A stretch of DNA of 64,000 bases from UBA9659 sp965208605 (GTDB lineage: Bacteria > Pseudomonadota > Gammaproteobacteria > Pseudomonadales > Azotimanducaceae): assembly GCA_965208605.1 (NCBI GenBank), contig OZ242345.1, positions 310,001-374,000 of the forward strand, read 5' to 3'. A model generated the notes under the pieces. That model saw only the letters and a list, made by a program, of their open reading frames with translations, did no database searches and was not told the origin of the DNA. Of the stretch, positions 1-7,981 are shown one piece after another (the stretch's first letter is position 1; each line of letters starts with the position of its first letter). The position numbers and the translations under genes are program-made.

Positions 1-320
1 GTGTTGCCCAGGGGCTCGGTCAGGCACTCTTGGAAAATTGCGTCTATGACGCCGCCGGGCAATTGCAAACGGGTTCTTATATGGATTACGCCATGCCCAG
101 AGCGGACGACCTGCCGTCCATCTCCGTTGCCACGACTCGCACTAGTTGTACTCACAATCCGGTGGGTGCCAAGGGTTGCGGGGAAGCCGGCACCATCGGC
201 TCCCCTCCGGCGGTCATCAATGCGATCACCCAGGCCCTGGGGGTGCGCGATATCAGCATGCCGGCGACACCGGAAAAGGTATGGCGTGCCCTAGGCATCA
301 GGAGGAAGACGCATGTATAA
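1..320 (+). CDS. aerobic CO/xanthine dehydrogenase-type large subunit (CoxL-like), C-terminal fragment
   Basis: This is the 3' end of a molybdenum hydroxylase large (catalytic) subunit, truncated by the window edge. The frame begins at base 3 and ends with TAA at 318-320. The visible residues include VAQGLGQALLE, GSYMDYAMPRADDLP and NPVGAKGCGEAG, the C-terminal signature of the CoxL/XdhA molybdopterin-binding family. The Glu of the GCGEAG stretch corresponds to the conserved active-site Glu of molybdenum hydroxylases. The stop overlaps the start of the FAD subunit by 8 bases, which implies translational coupling and one complex. The small 2Fe-2S subunit is not in the window and may lie upstream. 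The substrate (CO, a purine or an aldehyde) cannot be decided, because the active-site loop that separates true CO dehydrogenases lies outside the window. Confidence 0.9.
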   Translation, partial: VAQGLGQALLENCVYDAAGQLQTGSYMDYAMPRADDLPSISVATTRTSCTHNPVGAKGCGEAGTIGSPPAVINAITQALGVRDISMPATPEKVWRALGIRRKTHV

Positions 321-1125
321 CTTTAACTATCATCGCCCGACCAGTATTGATGAAGCCCTGAGTTACTATGAGCAGGCGGAGGACGGGCAGTATCTCGCCG
401 GTGGTCATACCCTGATACCGACCATGAAGCAAAGACTCAACGCCCCTACCGATCTGATTGATCTCAGTGGCATTGAAGCTATGCGCGGTATTCGTCCCGC
501 TGCTGAGACCCAGTCAGAGATACTCGAGATAGGTGCCTTGAATCGGCATGCAGAAGTCGCCCAGTCATCCATCGTCCAATCCATGATACCGGCGCTGAGT
601 GTCCTGGCAGCAGGCATTGGCGATGCCCAGGTGAGGAATTGCGGTACCTTAGGAGGCTCGGTAGCAAATTGTGACCCGGCAGCGGACTATCCGGCCGCAG
701 TCCTGGGTTTAAATGCCCACCTAGTGACCAGTCGCCGCACCCTGCCGGCTGAGGCCTTTTTTACCGGGATGTTTGAGACCGCGCTAGAAGCAGGCGAGTT
801 GCTGACTAGTGTGCACTTCCCCAGGCCTGAGGCGGCGGCCTATGTGAAGTTCCCGAACCCCGCTTCCCGCTATGCCATAGTCGGTCTATTTATCGCCCAG
901 ACCGCGGCGGGGGTGCGGGTAGCCATCACCGGTGCGGCACCGGCTGTGTTTCGTGCCGAGGTGATGGAAGCTGCCTTGAGCAAGGACTTTAGCGTCTCTG
1001 CCTTAGATGACCTCTTGCTGCCCTCAGGTGATATGAACAGTGATCTGCACGCCAGTGCTGAGTATCGTGCGCATCTTTGTACGGTCATGGCGCAACGTGC
1101 TGTTGCCTTGATTTGTGCCGCTTGA
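313..1125 (+). CDS. FAD-binding medium subunit of a molybdenum hydroxylase (CoxM-like)
   Basis: This 270-residue protein is the flavoprotein subunit that passes electrons from the molybdenum and FeS centres to the acceptor. The N-terminal half has the PCMH FAD-binding motifs AGGHTLIPTMK (about residues 29-39) and GTLGGSVANCDPAADYPAA (about residues 114-132). The C-terminal part fits the CO dehydrogenase flavoprotein C-terminal domain (YVKFPNPASRYAIVG). The length is close to the usual 270-290 residues. It starts with ATG inside the end of the large-subunit gene, behind GGAGG at 301-305, so it is the next gene of the same operon. Its 3' end overlaps the convergent membrane-protein gene by about 40 bases. 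The family call is secure; the substrate of the complex is open. Confidence 0.92.
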   Translation: MYNFNYHRPTSIDEALSYYEQAEDGQYLAGGHTLIPTMKQRLNAPTDLIDLSGIEAMRGIRPAAETQSEILEIGALNRHAEVAQSSIVQSMIPALSVLAAGIGDAQVRNCGTLGGSVANCDPAADYPAAVLGLNAHLVTSRRTLPAEAFFTGMFETALEAGELLTSVHFPRPEAAAYVKFPNPASRYAIVGLFIAQTAAGVRVAITGAAPAVFRAEVMEAALSKDFSVSALDDLLLPSGDMNSDLHASAEYRAHLCTVMAQRAVALICAA

Positions 1126-1750
1126 AATACCGGCTCAGCAATAGGGTCACGGCATAGCCGGTGACCACCGGGTCAATCACATAGTCCCACAAATTATCCG
1201 ACTCAAGGATGCCCAGTAGCCAACCCAAAGATGCCGTTGCCAAGAGCAAGGCGGGCAGGGTGTGGCGATATAGAAGGCACCAGGCGAAGAGCACAAAGAG
1301 GATGGGCATCAAGAGCACCGGATAATAGCCGAGGGCGTAGAGATCAAACCGAGTCATGCCGAGTGCCGTCGGATAGAGTAGTAGCCCGGTGCCGAGGAGG
1401 ACACCCGCGATATAGTATTCGGCTGTGCTGGTCGGTATTTTGGAGCGCCATCTCGGTACTAGCCTTAGGCTAGCTCGCCATAGAAACCACATCATACTCA
1501 GCACTGACAGATCTCCCATGATGATGCGCCCCCACCCGGCTATTCCCCAGGAGGCGGCGCCAGGGTCCAGCGGTATTAAGCAGCCGCCCAGCACCACCAA
1601 AAATACCATCACCAGGAGCCGGTGCTGCCGGGTATGTTTATTAACCAGCGCATCAACCAGAGTATCAACCAGAGCGGTTACCGCCAGGGCGATGACCAGG
1701 GCGGCGCCGACTAGCGGCAGATATAGGCTCAACAGGGTGGTGGGGGACAT
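1085..1750 (-). CDS. polytopic membrane protein of unknown function downstream of lptG
   Basis: This 221-residue protein has about six or seven hydrophobic segments and is probably an inner-membrane protein. I do not recognise its family. I chose the ATG at 1750 rather than the longer frame from 1798 because it overlaps the lptG stop as TAATG, a typical coupled start. Near the N terminus the stretch TALVDTLVDALVNK looks like a small in-frame tandem duplication, similar to those in other genes of this window. Co-transcription with lptG suggests an envelope-related role, which is inference from position only. The 3' end overlaps the convergent flavoprotein gene. Confidence 0.75.
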   Translation of the reverse strand: MSPTTLLSLYLPLVGAALVIALAVTALVDTLVDALVNKHTRQHRLLVMVFLVVLGGCLIPLDPGAASWGIAGWGRIIMGDLSVLSMMWFLWRASLRLVPRWRSKIPTSTAEYYIAGVLLGTGLLLYPTALGMTRFDLYALGYYPVLLMPILFVLFAWCLLYRHTLPALLLATASLGWLLGILESDNLWDYVIDPVVTGYAVTLLLSRYFKRHKSRQQHVAP

Positions 1751-2871
1751 TAGTTGGCGCGTTTCAGCAACAGATAGCCCATCCCCAGACAGATGCAAAT
1801 AGGCGTCAGGGTAGCGACCAGCGGCGAGAAGCCGAACACCAGACTGGCCGGTGATAAGAGATCCTGCAAAAACTTGAACAGGACCCCAATGATGATGCCG
1901 CTCAGGACACGCACGCCCATGCTTGTCTCTCGGAGGGGACCAAAAATAAAGGACACCGCGACCAGCACCAGACTGAGGCTGGCTATGGGCTGCAACAACT
2001 TGGTCCAGAGTCCCAGCACAAATTTACGACTATTCAAGCCCTGCTCCTGGAGGTGTTTAATTTTATTGCGTAATTCCAGCATGGACATCTTCTCTGGCTT
2101 GACGAGGATATCGGTGCTGAGGATATCCGGGGTCAGGCTGGTGTCCCAGCTGAGGCTACTCAGGGTGCTGGTCCTCTTGGTACTGCTATCCAATCGGGTG
2201 CGCGTGACATCCTGCAGCACCCAATGCCCGGGGGTATCGCCGTCTGGCGGCGAGTAGTGCCCCCGCTTCGCCTTAAAGGTCATGCTGAGCCCCTGCCTCG
2301 GTTTGATCTCCCTGTCGGTGTCAGCGTCGGTGTCAGCGGGGGTATCAATGGTATATTGGGTAATATCCCTGAGGGTGCCGTCTGGATTGACGACCCGAAA
2401 GTGCATAAAACGATTGCCTTCCCGATACCAGAAGCCCCCCTGAGGCGTGATATTCAGTTCCGTGGCATCTTCTTTGAGCAGACGGGCACCGCGCTCAAAA
2501 TCCGGCAGTAGCAATTCGCCGACCAAGAGACCGGCGATGCTCAGTGCCAGTGCAGGTTGCATGGCGGCACCCAGGATACGCCAGGTGGAAATGCCCGCGG
2601 CCCGCATCACAATCAGTTCCGCCCGGGAGGCCAGGCTCCCAAGACCCATAAGGCTACCAATCAAGAGTGCAAAGGGGAGGGCATCATAGGTGATTCTGGG
2701 CAGGCTCCAGGCGACATACTGAACTCCGGTCCAGATGGTGTAGTCGTTTTTCATATCCTCTATTTGAGCAAGGAAGGTGAAAATGACCAGAATACCGACT
2801 AGCCCCACCAGTGCCGTTAGCATGCTCAGTACCAGGGTCTTGCCGAGGTAGCGATCAAGTTGGCGCATCAT
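1750..2871 (-). CDS. lptG: LPS export ABC transporter permease LptG
   Basis: LptG is one of the two permeases of the LptB2FG transporter, which extracts lipopolysaccharide from the inner membrane and feeds it to the periplasmic bridge. The 373-residue product begins MMRQLDRYLGKTLVLSML and carries the conserved stretch SRAELIVMRAAGIS. It has the family plan: TM helices 1-3, a periplasmic beta-jellyroll in the middle and three C-terminal TM helices. I chose the start at 2871 because LptG homologues begin at this point; it overlaps the preceding gene by 17 bases. The periplasmic domain contains DTPADTDADTDRE, a short low-complexity repeat that looks like an in-frame expansion. lptF, the usual neighbour, is not adjacent here. 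Confidence 0.93.
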   Translation of the reverse strand: MMRQLDRYLGKTLVLSMLTALVGLVGILVIFTFLAQIEDMKNDYTIWTGVQYVAWSLPRITYDALPFALLIGSLMGLGSLASRAELIVMRAAGISTWRILGAAMQPALALSIAGLLVGELLLPDFERGARLLKEDATELNITPQGGFWYREGNRFMHFRVVNPDGTLRDITQYTIDTPADTDADTDREIKPRQGLSMTFKAKRGHYSPPDGDTPGHWVLQDVTRTRLDSSTKRTSTLSSLSWDTSLTPDILSTDILVKPEKMSMLELRNKIKHLQEQGLNSRKFVLGLWTKLLQPIASLSLVLVAVSFIFGPLRETSMGVRVLSGIIIGVLFKFLQDLLSPASLVFGFSPLVATLTPICICLGMGYLLLKRAN

Positions 2872-4030
2872 TATCTCGCTGCCGAAGTTCGCTTGAACTG
2901 ACATCCACTCTATAGTCTGCTTCGGGAATTGCCGTGCAGATTGCCCTGAGGGCGGAGGGTATTTTGACCTCATTGAGGGTTTCAAACCGCCCGTCTCGGA
3001 GACGCCCAAAGACCAGAAATCGATTGCCTCGGGCAGTCATATTAGCAATGGCTTGATCGCGCATCTCAATATGTTTGTCGTAGTACCTGGGGTCGGCGAT
3101 CCGGACGATGGTATCCAGACCCAGGATAAAGGTTACCCCGGGGAAGAGGCGGGACTTTCCCTCAAAACTGGGCGTATTAGAGAAGAGCAGCGGATAGTCT
3201 TTCAGGGCGGTTTGCTGCGCTTGCATTTCCAGATAGTCCAGCGGTGGCTTGTCAAGATTCCAGATTGATATCTCCATGAAAGCCGGATGGCCGAGTAGTT
3301 TTTCCGCAGTATGCAATAGTGCCGTATGGCCTTCATGCAATGGATTGAAACTCCCCGAGAGAACGGCATGAATGGCTGGGGGGGCTGCTGTTTTACCGGC
3401 GCCAGCGATGAGATATGTCGGTGTCTCTTGTAACAGGGTTTGCCAAGCGGGGGGAGCAGTCTGGTAACGGCGGGATCTTGTTAGTGTTGCTAGTGTCGGT
3501 GTTGCTACTGCTGCGGGCAAATCAAAAGCGTCCTCGGCGACCTTTATCCCAAGACATTCGGCAATCGTCCTGAGGATGAGCTCGTTGCAGAAGGCTTCTT
3601 GAGTCTGGCGGTCATGCTGTTTTTCCAGGTTTAGGGTGATTTCTAGACTGGCCTCAAGGCTCTGCACCGCCAGGTGGCATCTGTCTGCCCCTCGCCGTTG
3701 CCGCTGGGTGGCGAGGGCGGCACTCACCCCCAGCCCGAAGAAGGGGGCATCAGCCTGCAGTCTGCTTGCCCTTTGCCAGGCGATCATGGCCATGCTCCGG
3801 GCAGTGCGGGCGCTGCATAGTTGTTCGGGTCTGAAATGCAGATACTGGCACAATGATTCTTCGTCATAAGGAATGATCGCTTCCAGCAGGGTTTGTGATG
3901 CACCGGGCACTGCTAGCAGGTCGGCGATAGCCGTACTACCGCCACCAGCAGCTGCTAGGGCGAATTTGCCCGGCGCCGCGTGTATTGCTTTAATGAGTTG
4001 CTGATTCAGAGGGGCTTCCTTAAAAACCAC
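2855..4030 (-). CDS. CinA-like / nucleotidyltransferase (NadD-like) two-domain protein
   Basis: The N-terminal part has AAAGGGSTAIADLLAVPGAS followed by EAIIPY, which matches the CinA C-terminal (PncC, NMN amidase-like) fold. The C-terminal part has GSFNPLHEGH, the HxGH motif of nicotinate/nicotinamide mononucleotide adenylyltransferases. The combination points to NAD-type nucleotide metabolism, but the substrate is not established by sequence. The open frame extends to 4237, but its first 70 or so codons lie antisense to the signal-anchor region of the divergent gene and look non-coding. A GTG at 4030 is a reasonable start, with weak support. The gene lies directly upstream of lptG with an overlap and so is probably co-transcribed with it. 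Confidence 0.75.
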   Translation of the reverse strand: MVFKEAPLNQQLIKAIHAAPGKFALAAAGGGSTAIADLLAVPGASQTLLEAIIPYDEESLCQYLHFRPEQLCSARTARSMAMIAWQRASRLQADAPFFGLGVSAALATQRQRRGADRCHLAVQSLEASLEITLNLEKQHDRQTQEAFCNELILRTIAECLGIKVAEDAFDLPAAVATPTLATLTRSRRYQTAPPAWQTLLQETPTYLIAGAGKTAAPPAIHAVLSGSFNPLHEGHTALLHTAEKLLGHPAFMEISIWNLDKPPLDYLEMQAQQTALKDYPLLFSNTPSFEGKSRLFPGVTFILGLDTIVRIADPRYYDKHIEMRDQAIANMTARGNRFLVFGRLRDGRFETLNEVKIPSALRAICTAIPEADYRVDVSSSELRQRDNDAPT

Positions 4031-4119
4031 TGCCAGGATTGACCGGCTTCTACTCAGCGGGCATTTTAGCACCACTGGGGTTGTACTATAAGAGATGTTT
4101 AGCGGGGATGGAGACTGAA

Positions 4120-4821
4120 ATGAGAATGATACCAAGGCGACTAGGGCTACTGTTATTGCTCCTAGGGGGCATGTCGGGGCTGGGGGCTTTACAATTTTTT
4201 GTATACAAACCGCTGAGGGCTCTTGCTGAGGACTCATTACATAGAGCGGCTGAGGGCTCTGCTTCTTCAGAGATGGACTCAGATGTGGACTCAGAGATGG
4301 ACTCAGAGACGGGACTCCCGACCCTCAGCCCCGAAGAAGTTGCCCAATATGAATTCGACATTATTGACACCGAGACGACCGTCTCTGCCTTGTCCATGGG
4401 TCAGCGGTATCTGTTGCGTCAATGGCGACAAAATATTGCCGACCTGGCGGCGAGGCGGCTAGGTGTGGTGCAGCTCAGAGGGGATAGGCGCGACCTGCCG
4501 AGCTTACAAAAGCTAGTGGACAATAAACACATCAAACCCGGGGATATAGAGACTTGGCAAGGGTTGGGTATCGTCTTTGGAGACCTGCTAGTGCAGGAAT
4601 TTGGCTTGGAATGGGTCAGTTATCAAGATGAACGGGGCGCGAGTAAAGCCTTGCGCTATCGAAAAACAGACAACTATGTGTTCCCAGTGACCTTGTTTTC
4701 CAAGCGAGTAGAGTTCAAAGAAAAGGTTGACCTGCAGCACATCTATGAGCATCTGGCAGTGGAAATAGCAGCTTTCCAAGCCCGAGAAGAAGCTAAAATA
4801 GACTTCAATAGATCAAAGTAA
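4120..4821 (+). CDS. DUF3806-like protein with N-terminal membrane anchor
   Basis: This 233-residue protein has a hydrophobic N-terminal segment (LGLLLLLLGGMSGLGALQFFVY), probably a signal anchor, followed by a soluble domain. The C-terminal region (GLGIVFGDLLVQEFGLEWVSYQDERG ... FPVTLFSKRVE) resembles DUF3806 proteins, whose function is not known. I chose the ATG at 4120 because GGAG at 4110-4113 sits 6 bases upstream; an ATG at 4108 is the alternative. Between anchor and domain lies an acidic repeat, SEMDSDVDSEMDSE, encoded by nearly identical 12-base units, which looks like a recent tandem expansion. The gene is divergent from the nucleotidyltransferase gene. Confidence 0.75.
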   Translation: MRMIPRRLGLLLLLLGGMSGLGALQFFVYKPLRALAEDSLHRAAEGSASSEMDSDVDSEMDSETGLPTLSPEEVAQYEFDIIDTETTVSALSMGQRYLLRQWRQNIADLAARRLGVVQLRGDRRDLPSLQKLVDNKHIKPGDIETWQGLGIVFGDLLVQEFGLEWVSYQDERGASKALRYRKTDNYVFPVTLFSKRVEFKEKVDLQHIYEHLAVEIAAFQAREEAKIDFNRSK

Positions 4822-4879
4822 CTCATTGATTTATATTATTATTTTATGAGGGGTGGCAGGCGATGGTGTGCTTGCCGAT

Positions 4880-5150
4880 ATTCTCGCCGAAGGCGGGGAC
4901 GTCTGGGTTCGGCGGGAATCCAGAGGAACAAAGGCAACCACCTTGATATTCCCGCTACACCTCAACAGGGTCAGTGGGTTGTGCTTTCGTTAAAGGCGCA
5001 CCCCCCTCCCGCCGTCATTCTCGAGCTTGCTCGGGAATCCAGAAGAACGAGCGGTGTTGCCTTCTTTCGGGCGGCTTGCGCCGCCCCGCCGTCATTCTCG
5101 AGCTTGCTCGGGAATCCAGAGGAACAAAGGCAACCACCTGGGGTATTTAC
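4880..5150. repeat. cluster of three hairpin-type dispersed repeats
   Basis: The 392-base gap between the DUF3806 gene and the small ORF holds three copies of a dispersed repeat. Two copies have a near-perfect palindrome, at 5017-5038 and 5094-5115: arms ATTCTCGAGC and GCTCGGGAAT around TT, preceded by CGTC and followed by CAGARGAAC. A third, diverged copy with a different stem (ATTCTCGCCGAAGGCGGGGA) lies at 4884-4935. Several overlapping short open frames here are by-products of the repeats and are not genes. Confidence 0.8.
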
Positions 5151-5213
5151 ACACCAGCAACTGGCAATTATTCGCTCAGGGTATAAAATGCGTCCCTTTC
5201 TTCGGAGAGGCGC

Positions 5214-5381
5214 ATGGCTGGCAAGCGGTTTCAAGGCATCTTGAAGGCAGTGTTCATTGACCCGGGGGTCTACATCCTGGGGGACCTGGCAAAACAATCA
5301 CCCGTCATGTGGGTCTTTGTTATCTGGGGCTGGTTGGCAATCCTGGTGATGGTCACTAGCTTCGTCTCAGAGCTTCTCTGA
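5214..5381 (+). CDS. small single-span membrane protein (55 aa), unknown
   Basis: This short frame encodes 55 residues: a basic N terminus (MAGKRFQGILK), a DPGVYILGDLAKQSP stretch, then one hydrophobic segment (VMWVFVIWGWLAILVMVTSFV). A strong Shine-Dalgarno, GGAGAGG at 5204-5210, lies 3 bases before the ATG, a short but usable spacing. The composition is that of a real small membrane protein, not a repeat by-product, although it starts about 100 bases after the hairpin repeats. I do not recognise a family. It stands alone between the DUF3806 gene and the convergent leuB. Confidence 0.55.
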   Translation: MAGKRFQGILKAVFIDPGVYILGDLAKQSPVMWVFVIWGWLAILVMVTSFVSELL

Positions 5382-5391
5382 TAGCCCTTCT

Positions 5392-5466
5392 TAAATAACT
5401 CTTCTTAAAGAGCCTTCAGCGGTTGGTATATAAAGAGCCCTCATGGTATATAAAGAGCCCTCAGCG
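5392..5466. repeat. short tandem array of the AAAGAGCCCTCAGCGGTT repeat
   Basis: Three to four imperfect units of the form TAAAGAGCCYTCAGCGGTTGKTAT stand in tandem between the small ORF and leuB. The last unit runs into the leuB stop codon, so the final leuB residues (IENR) are encoded by repeat sequence. The same unit occurs at 6600-6690 and, in frame, at 13720-13863. Confidence 0.8.
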
Positions 5467-6579
5467 GTTCTCAATAAGGAGCGCTGCCTCCAATCTGCTG
5501 ATCACCCGGTCACCAAATTCATCGGTGGACACCCGCTGAATCCCCTGGCTCCTAGCACCCAGGTCTGCCGTTGAGTAGCCATCTGCAAATAGGCGCTGCA
5601 TGGCATCCCACACCATCTGGGCTTCCGCATGCAGACCAAAGCTCATTTCCAACATCATGGCGACCGAGCCCATCATGGCATAAGGGTTGGCGATGTTTTT
5701 ACCCGCGATATCCGGTGCTGAGCCGTGGGACGGCTCGTAGTAGGCCTTCTCTGGACCGATACAAGCTGAGGGCATGAGCCCGAGGGAGCCGAGAATACCG
5801 CCACACTGGTCGCTCAGAATATCGCCAAACATATTTTCCATCACCATGACATCAAACTGCCTCGGGTTGAGACAAAGGGCAGTGGCCGCGGCATCAACTA
5901 GCAGCGGAATCACTTCCACATCCTGATAGTCCTGGTGTACTTCTTCTAGCACTTCATTCCAGAGGACGCTGGACAGCAACACATTGCTCTTGTGGATGTT
6001 GTGCAGACGCTTTTTACGTTGCTGTGCCTGGGCAAAGGCAACCTGCACGACTTGTCGCACCTGGTCTTCCGTATATTCAAGCCGTTCATGCACATAGCGC
6101 CTGCCCGCGGCATCGGTGCCGCGTTCCTTCTTGCCGAAGTAAAGCCCGCCGACCAGTTCCCGAATTAACAGCAGGTCCAGACCTTCCCCGATAATCTCTG
6201 GCTTCAGGGGGGAAAAGTGCGCCATACCACTGCTTAGATAGACCGGACGAAAATTGGCAAAGGTGTTGTATCTCGCCCGGAGGGGCAGGATGGCACCCCG
6301 TTCAGGTTGCTCGGCAAGGGGGATTTTTTGTGATTCTTCATAGGACAGGCCGACCGGCCCCTTGAGGATGGCATCCGCGGCGTCACATATCGCTTGGGTC
6401 TCTTCCGGGAAGGCCTTGCCGGTTGCAAAGTAGGCCGCAGCACCAAAGGGCGCCGGGGTCAGTTCAAAGCTCAGGTCTCTATGTGTTGCTATGGCACTGA
6501 AGACGCGCACCGCCTGGGCGGTGATTTCGGGTCCTATGGCATCCCCTGAGAGTACGGCGATCTTGTAATGCTTGCTCAT
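5461..6579 (-). CDS. leuB: 3-isopropylmalate dehydrogenase
   Basis: LeuB oxidises and decarboxylates 3-isopropylmalate to 2-oxoisocaproate in leucine synthesis, using NAD+. The 372-residue product starts MSKHYKIAVLSGDAIGPEI and contains the signature YEPSHGSAPDIAGKNIANP and the metal-site region VMENMFGDILSDQCGG. Length agrees with the family (about 360). No leuCD neighbours are visible; the next gene downstream of the stop is convergent. The last codons and the stop lie inside a copy of the dispersed AAAGAGCCCTCAGCGG repeat, so the natural C terminus may have been altered by it. Confidence 0.96.
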   Translation of the reverse strand: MSKHYKIAVLSGDAIGPEITAQAVRVFSAIATHRDLSFELTPAPFGAAAYFATGKAFPEETQAICDAADAILKGPVGLSYEESQKIPLAEQPERGAILPLRARYNTFANFRPVYLSSGMAHFSPLKPEIIGEGLDLLLIRELVGGLYFGKKERGTDAAGRRYVHERLEYTEDQVRQVVQVAFAQAQQRKKRLHNIHKSNVLLSSVLWNEVLEEVHQDYQDVEVIPLLVDAAATALCLNPRQFDVMVMENMFGDILSDQCGGILGSLGLMPSACIGPEKAYYEPSHGSAPDIAGKNIANPYAMMGSVAMMLEMSFGLHAEAQMVWDAMQRLFADGYSTADLGARSQGIQRVSTDEFGDRVISRLEAALLIENR

Positions 6580-6599
6580 CCTGCTCCCGTTATGTGTAT

Positions 6600-6690
6600 G
6601 CGAAAAGAGCCCTCAGCGAGAGCCATCAGCTGTTTGTATATAAAGAGTAATAAAGAGCCCTCATTGTATGTTAAGAGCCCTCAGCTGTTT
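6600..6690. repeat. degenerate array of the AAAGAGCCCTCAGC repeat
   Basis: The gap between the leuB start and the NamZ-like gene end is filled with four to five degenerate units (AAAGAGCCCTCAGCGAG, GAGCCATCAGCTGTTTG, AATAAAGAGCCCTCATTG, AAGAGCCCTCAGCTGTTT). It is the same family as at 5392-5466 and 13720-13863. Because this is the leuB 5' region, the array probably lies in or beside the leuB leader. Confidence 0.75.
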
Positions 6691-7905
6691 TTAATACAAC
6701 AACAGCCCAGCCCTTTCTGCTTGCCATTGGCTTTCCACCTGCTGCAGTGTCTTGTTGAGGTCATCAAAACTGGCACTGGGCCCATCCACCCATTCCCGCA
6801 GACTGGCTCCCCCGTTAATGACATCAATGGGGAGGCGTTCAAATTCATACTCATAGGCGTGGTCTCGCCAGAGGGGATAATCCTGCTGGTGCATCCGAAT
6901 CAACTTTAACATAGCCGCCATGAGCCGATAGGGTTTGAAGTCCTGATGGGCATAGCCGGGATAATCCGTATGCCACTGGATACCGGTACAGAGTTGCCCC
7001 GCATGCTTATGGAAGCTCGGCGAAAAAAAACATTCCCGGAGCCAGACACCGGCTGCCCAGGCTTTGATCTCAGGAGTTTCCAACAGCAGTGCATGCAGAT
7101 TAAGGTCCGGCGCACCGATGACTTCCAAGGGGGTGCTGGTACCTCGACCCTCGGAGAGATTGGTGCCTTCAAGCAGTACCGTCCCGGGGAAACATCGTGC
7201 CATATTCACACTACTGGCATTAGGGCTGGGGTTGATCCAGGGGCGGCGCAGCACCGGCCAGCCATAACCCGGGGCAGAATCCGGCTCGTAGCCGGCCATC
7301 TTGATGACTCTCAAGCCTTCATCAGGTCCTGCTAACCCGGTTAACTGGGCTTGAAAAAACCCCGCAAGTTCGCCGGTCGTTAAGCCATGGCGAACCGGAA
7401 TAGCGGCGCAACCGACAAAACTTTCCTCCCCCGCTTCAAGATAGAGCCCGTCTATAGGTCGTCCCGCCGGATTGGGGCGATCCAGCACCCAGAGCTCAAC
7501 ACCGGCATCACGACATGCCATAACCAGGTAACATAGGGTGGTAATATAGGTGTAGATGCGGCAACCAATGTCTTGCAAGTCAAACAAGACGACATCCAGA
7601 TCTTCCAACATGGCCGGTGTTGGATATCTATCCTTCGCATAAAGACTGAGCACCGGGAGTTGATGCCGGGCGTCTACATAATCTTCCGACTCCTGCATGT
7701 TGTCTTGTCGGTCGCCGCGTAGCCCATGCTGGGGACCAAAGGCACGCACCAGATTGCAACCTGCGGCTATGAGGGCGTCAATGGAATGTTGATTGGCAGC
7801 CGTCACGGACCCGGGATGCGCCACCAGGGCAACCCGGCGAGTCTGTAATTGCTTGACTGCTACCTCATCAAGCAGTAACTGATCAATACCGAATTGGAAG
7901 GTCAT
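6691..7905 (-). CDS. DUF1343 / NamZ-like exo-beta-N-acetylmuramidase family protein
   Basis: The 404-residue product matches the DUF1343 family throughout: GIDQLL...VALVAHPGSV at the N terminus, FGPQHGLRGDRQD, VVLFDLQDIGCRIYTYITT, LDRPNPAGR, SEGRGTSTPLEVIGAP. Characterised members (NamZ) release N-acetylmuramic acid from the non-reducing end of muropeptides, in cell-wall recycling. There is no clear signal peptide, so the protein may be cytoplasmic, unlike many homologues. It is in line with leuB on the minus strand but separated from it by the repeat array. Family assignment is firm; the enzymatic activity is by homology only. Confidence 0.88.
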   Translation of the reverse strand: MTFQFGIDQLLLDEVAVKQLQTRRVALVAHPGSVTAANQHSIDALIAAGCNLVRAFGPQHGLRGDRQDNMQESEDYVDARHQLPVLSLYAKDRYPTPAMLEDLDVVLFDLQDIGCRIYTYITTLCYLVMACRDAGVELWVLDRPNPAGRPIDGLYLEAGEESFVGCAAIPVRHGLTTGELAGFFQAQLTGLAGPDEGLRVIKMAGYEPDSAPGYGWPVLRRPWINPSPNASSVNMARCFPGTVLLEGTNLSEGRGTSTPLEVIGAPDLNLHALLLETPEIKAWAAGVWLRECFFSPSFHKHAGQLCTGIQWHTDYPGYAHQDFKPYRLMAAMLKLIRMHQQDYPLWRDHAYEYEFERLPIDVINGGASLREWVDGPSASFDDLNKTLQQVESQWQAERAGLLLY

Positions 7906-7981
7906 ATCATTCTGCGACTCGCGGGCGGTTCAGGGTATACTTTTTTAAGCGCATCACTAACAAAAGGAAGCACAACACAGC

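Noticed and set aside
4031..4237. N-terminal extension of the nucleotidyltransferase frame
   Set aside because: It lies antisense to the start and hydrophobic anchor of the DUF3806 gene, and the family likeness begins only after it.
4846..5260. Overlapping plus-strand and minus-strand short open frames
   Set aside because: They are composed of hairpin-repeat sequence and share no start signals or family likeness. Only the 5214-5381 frame was kept.
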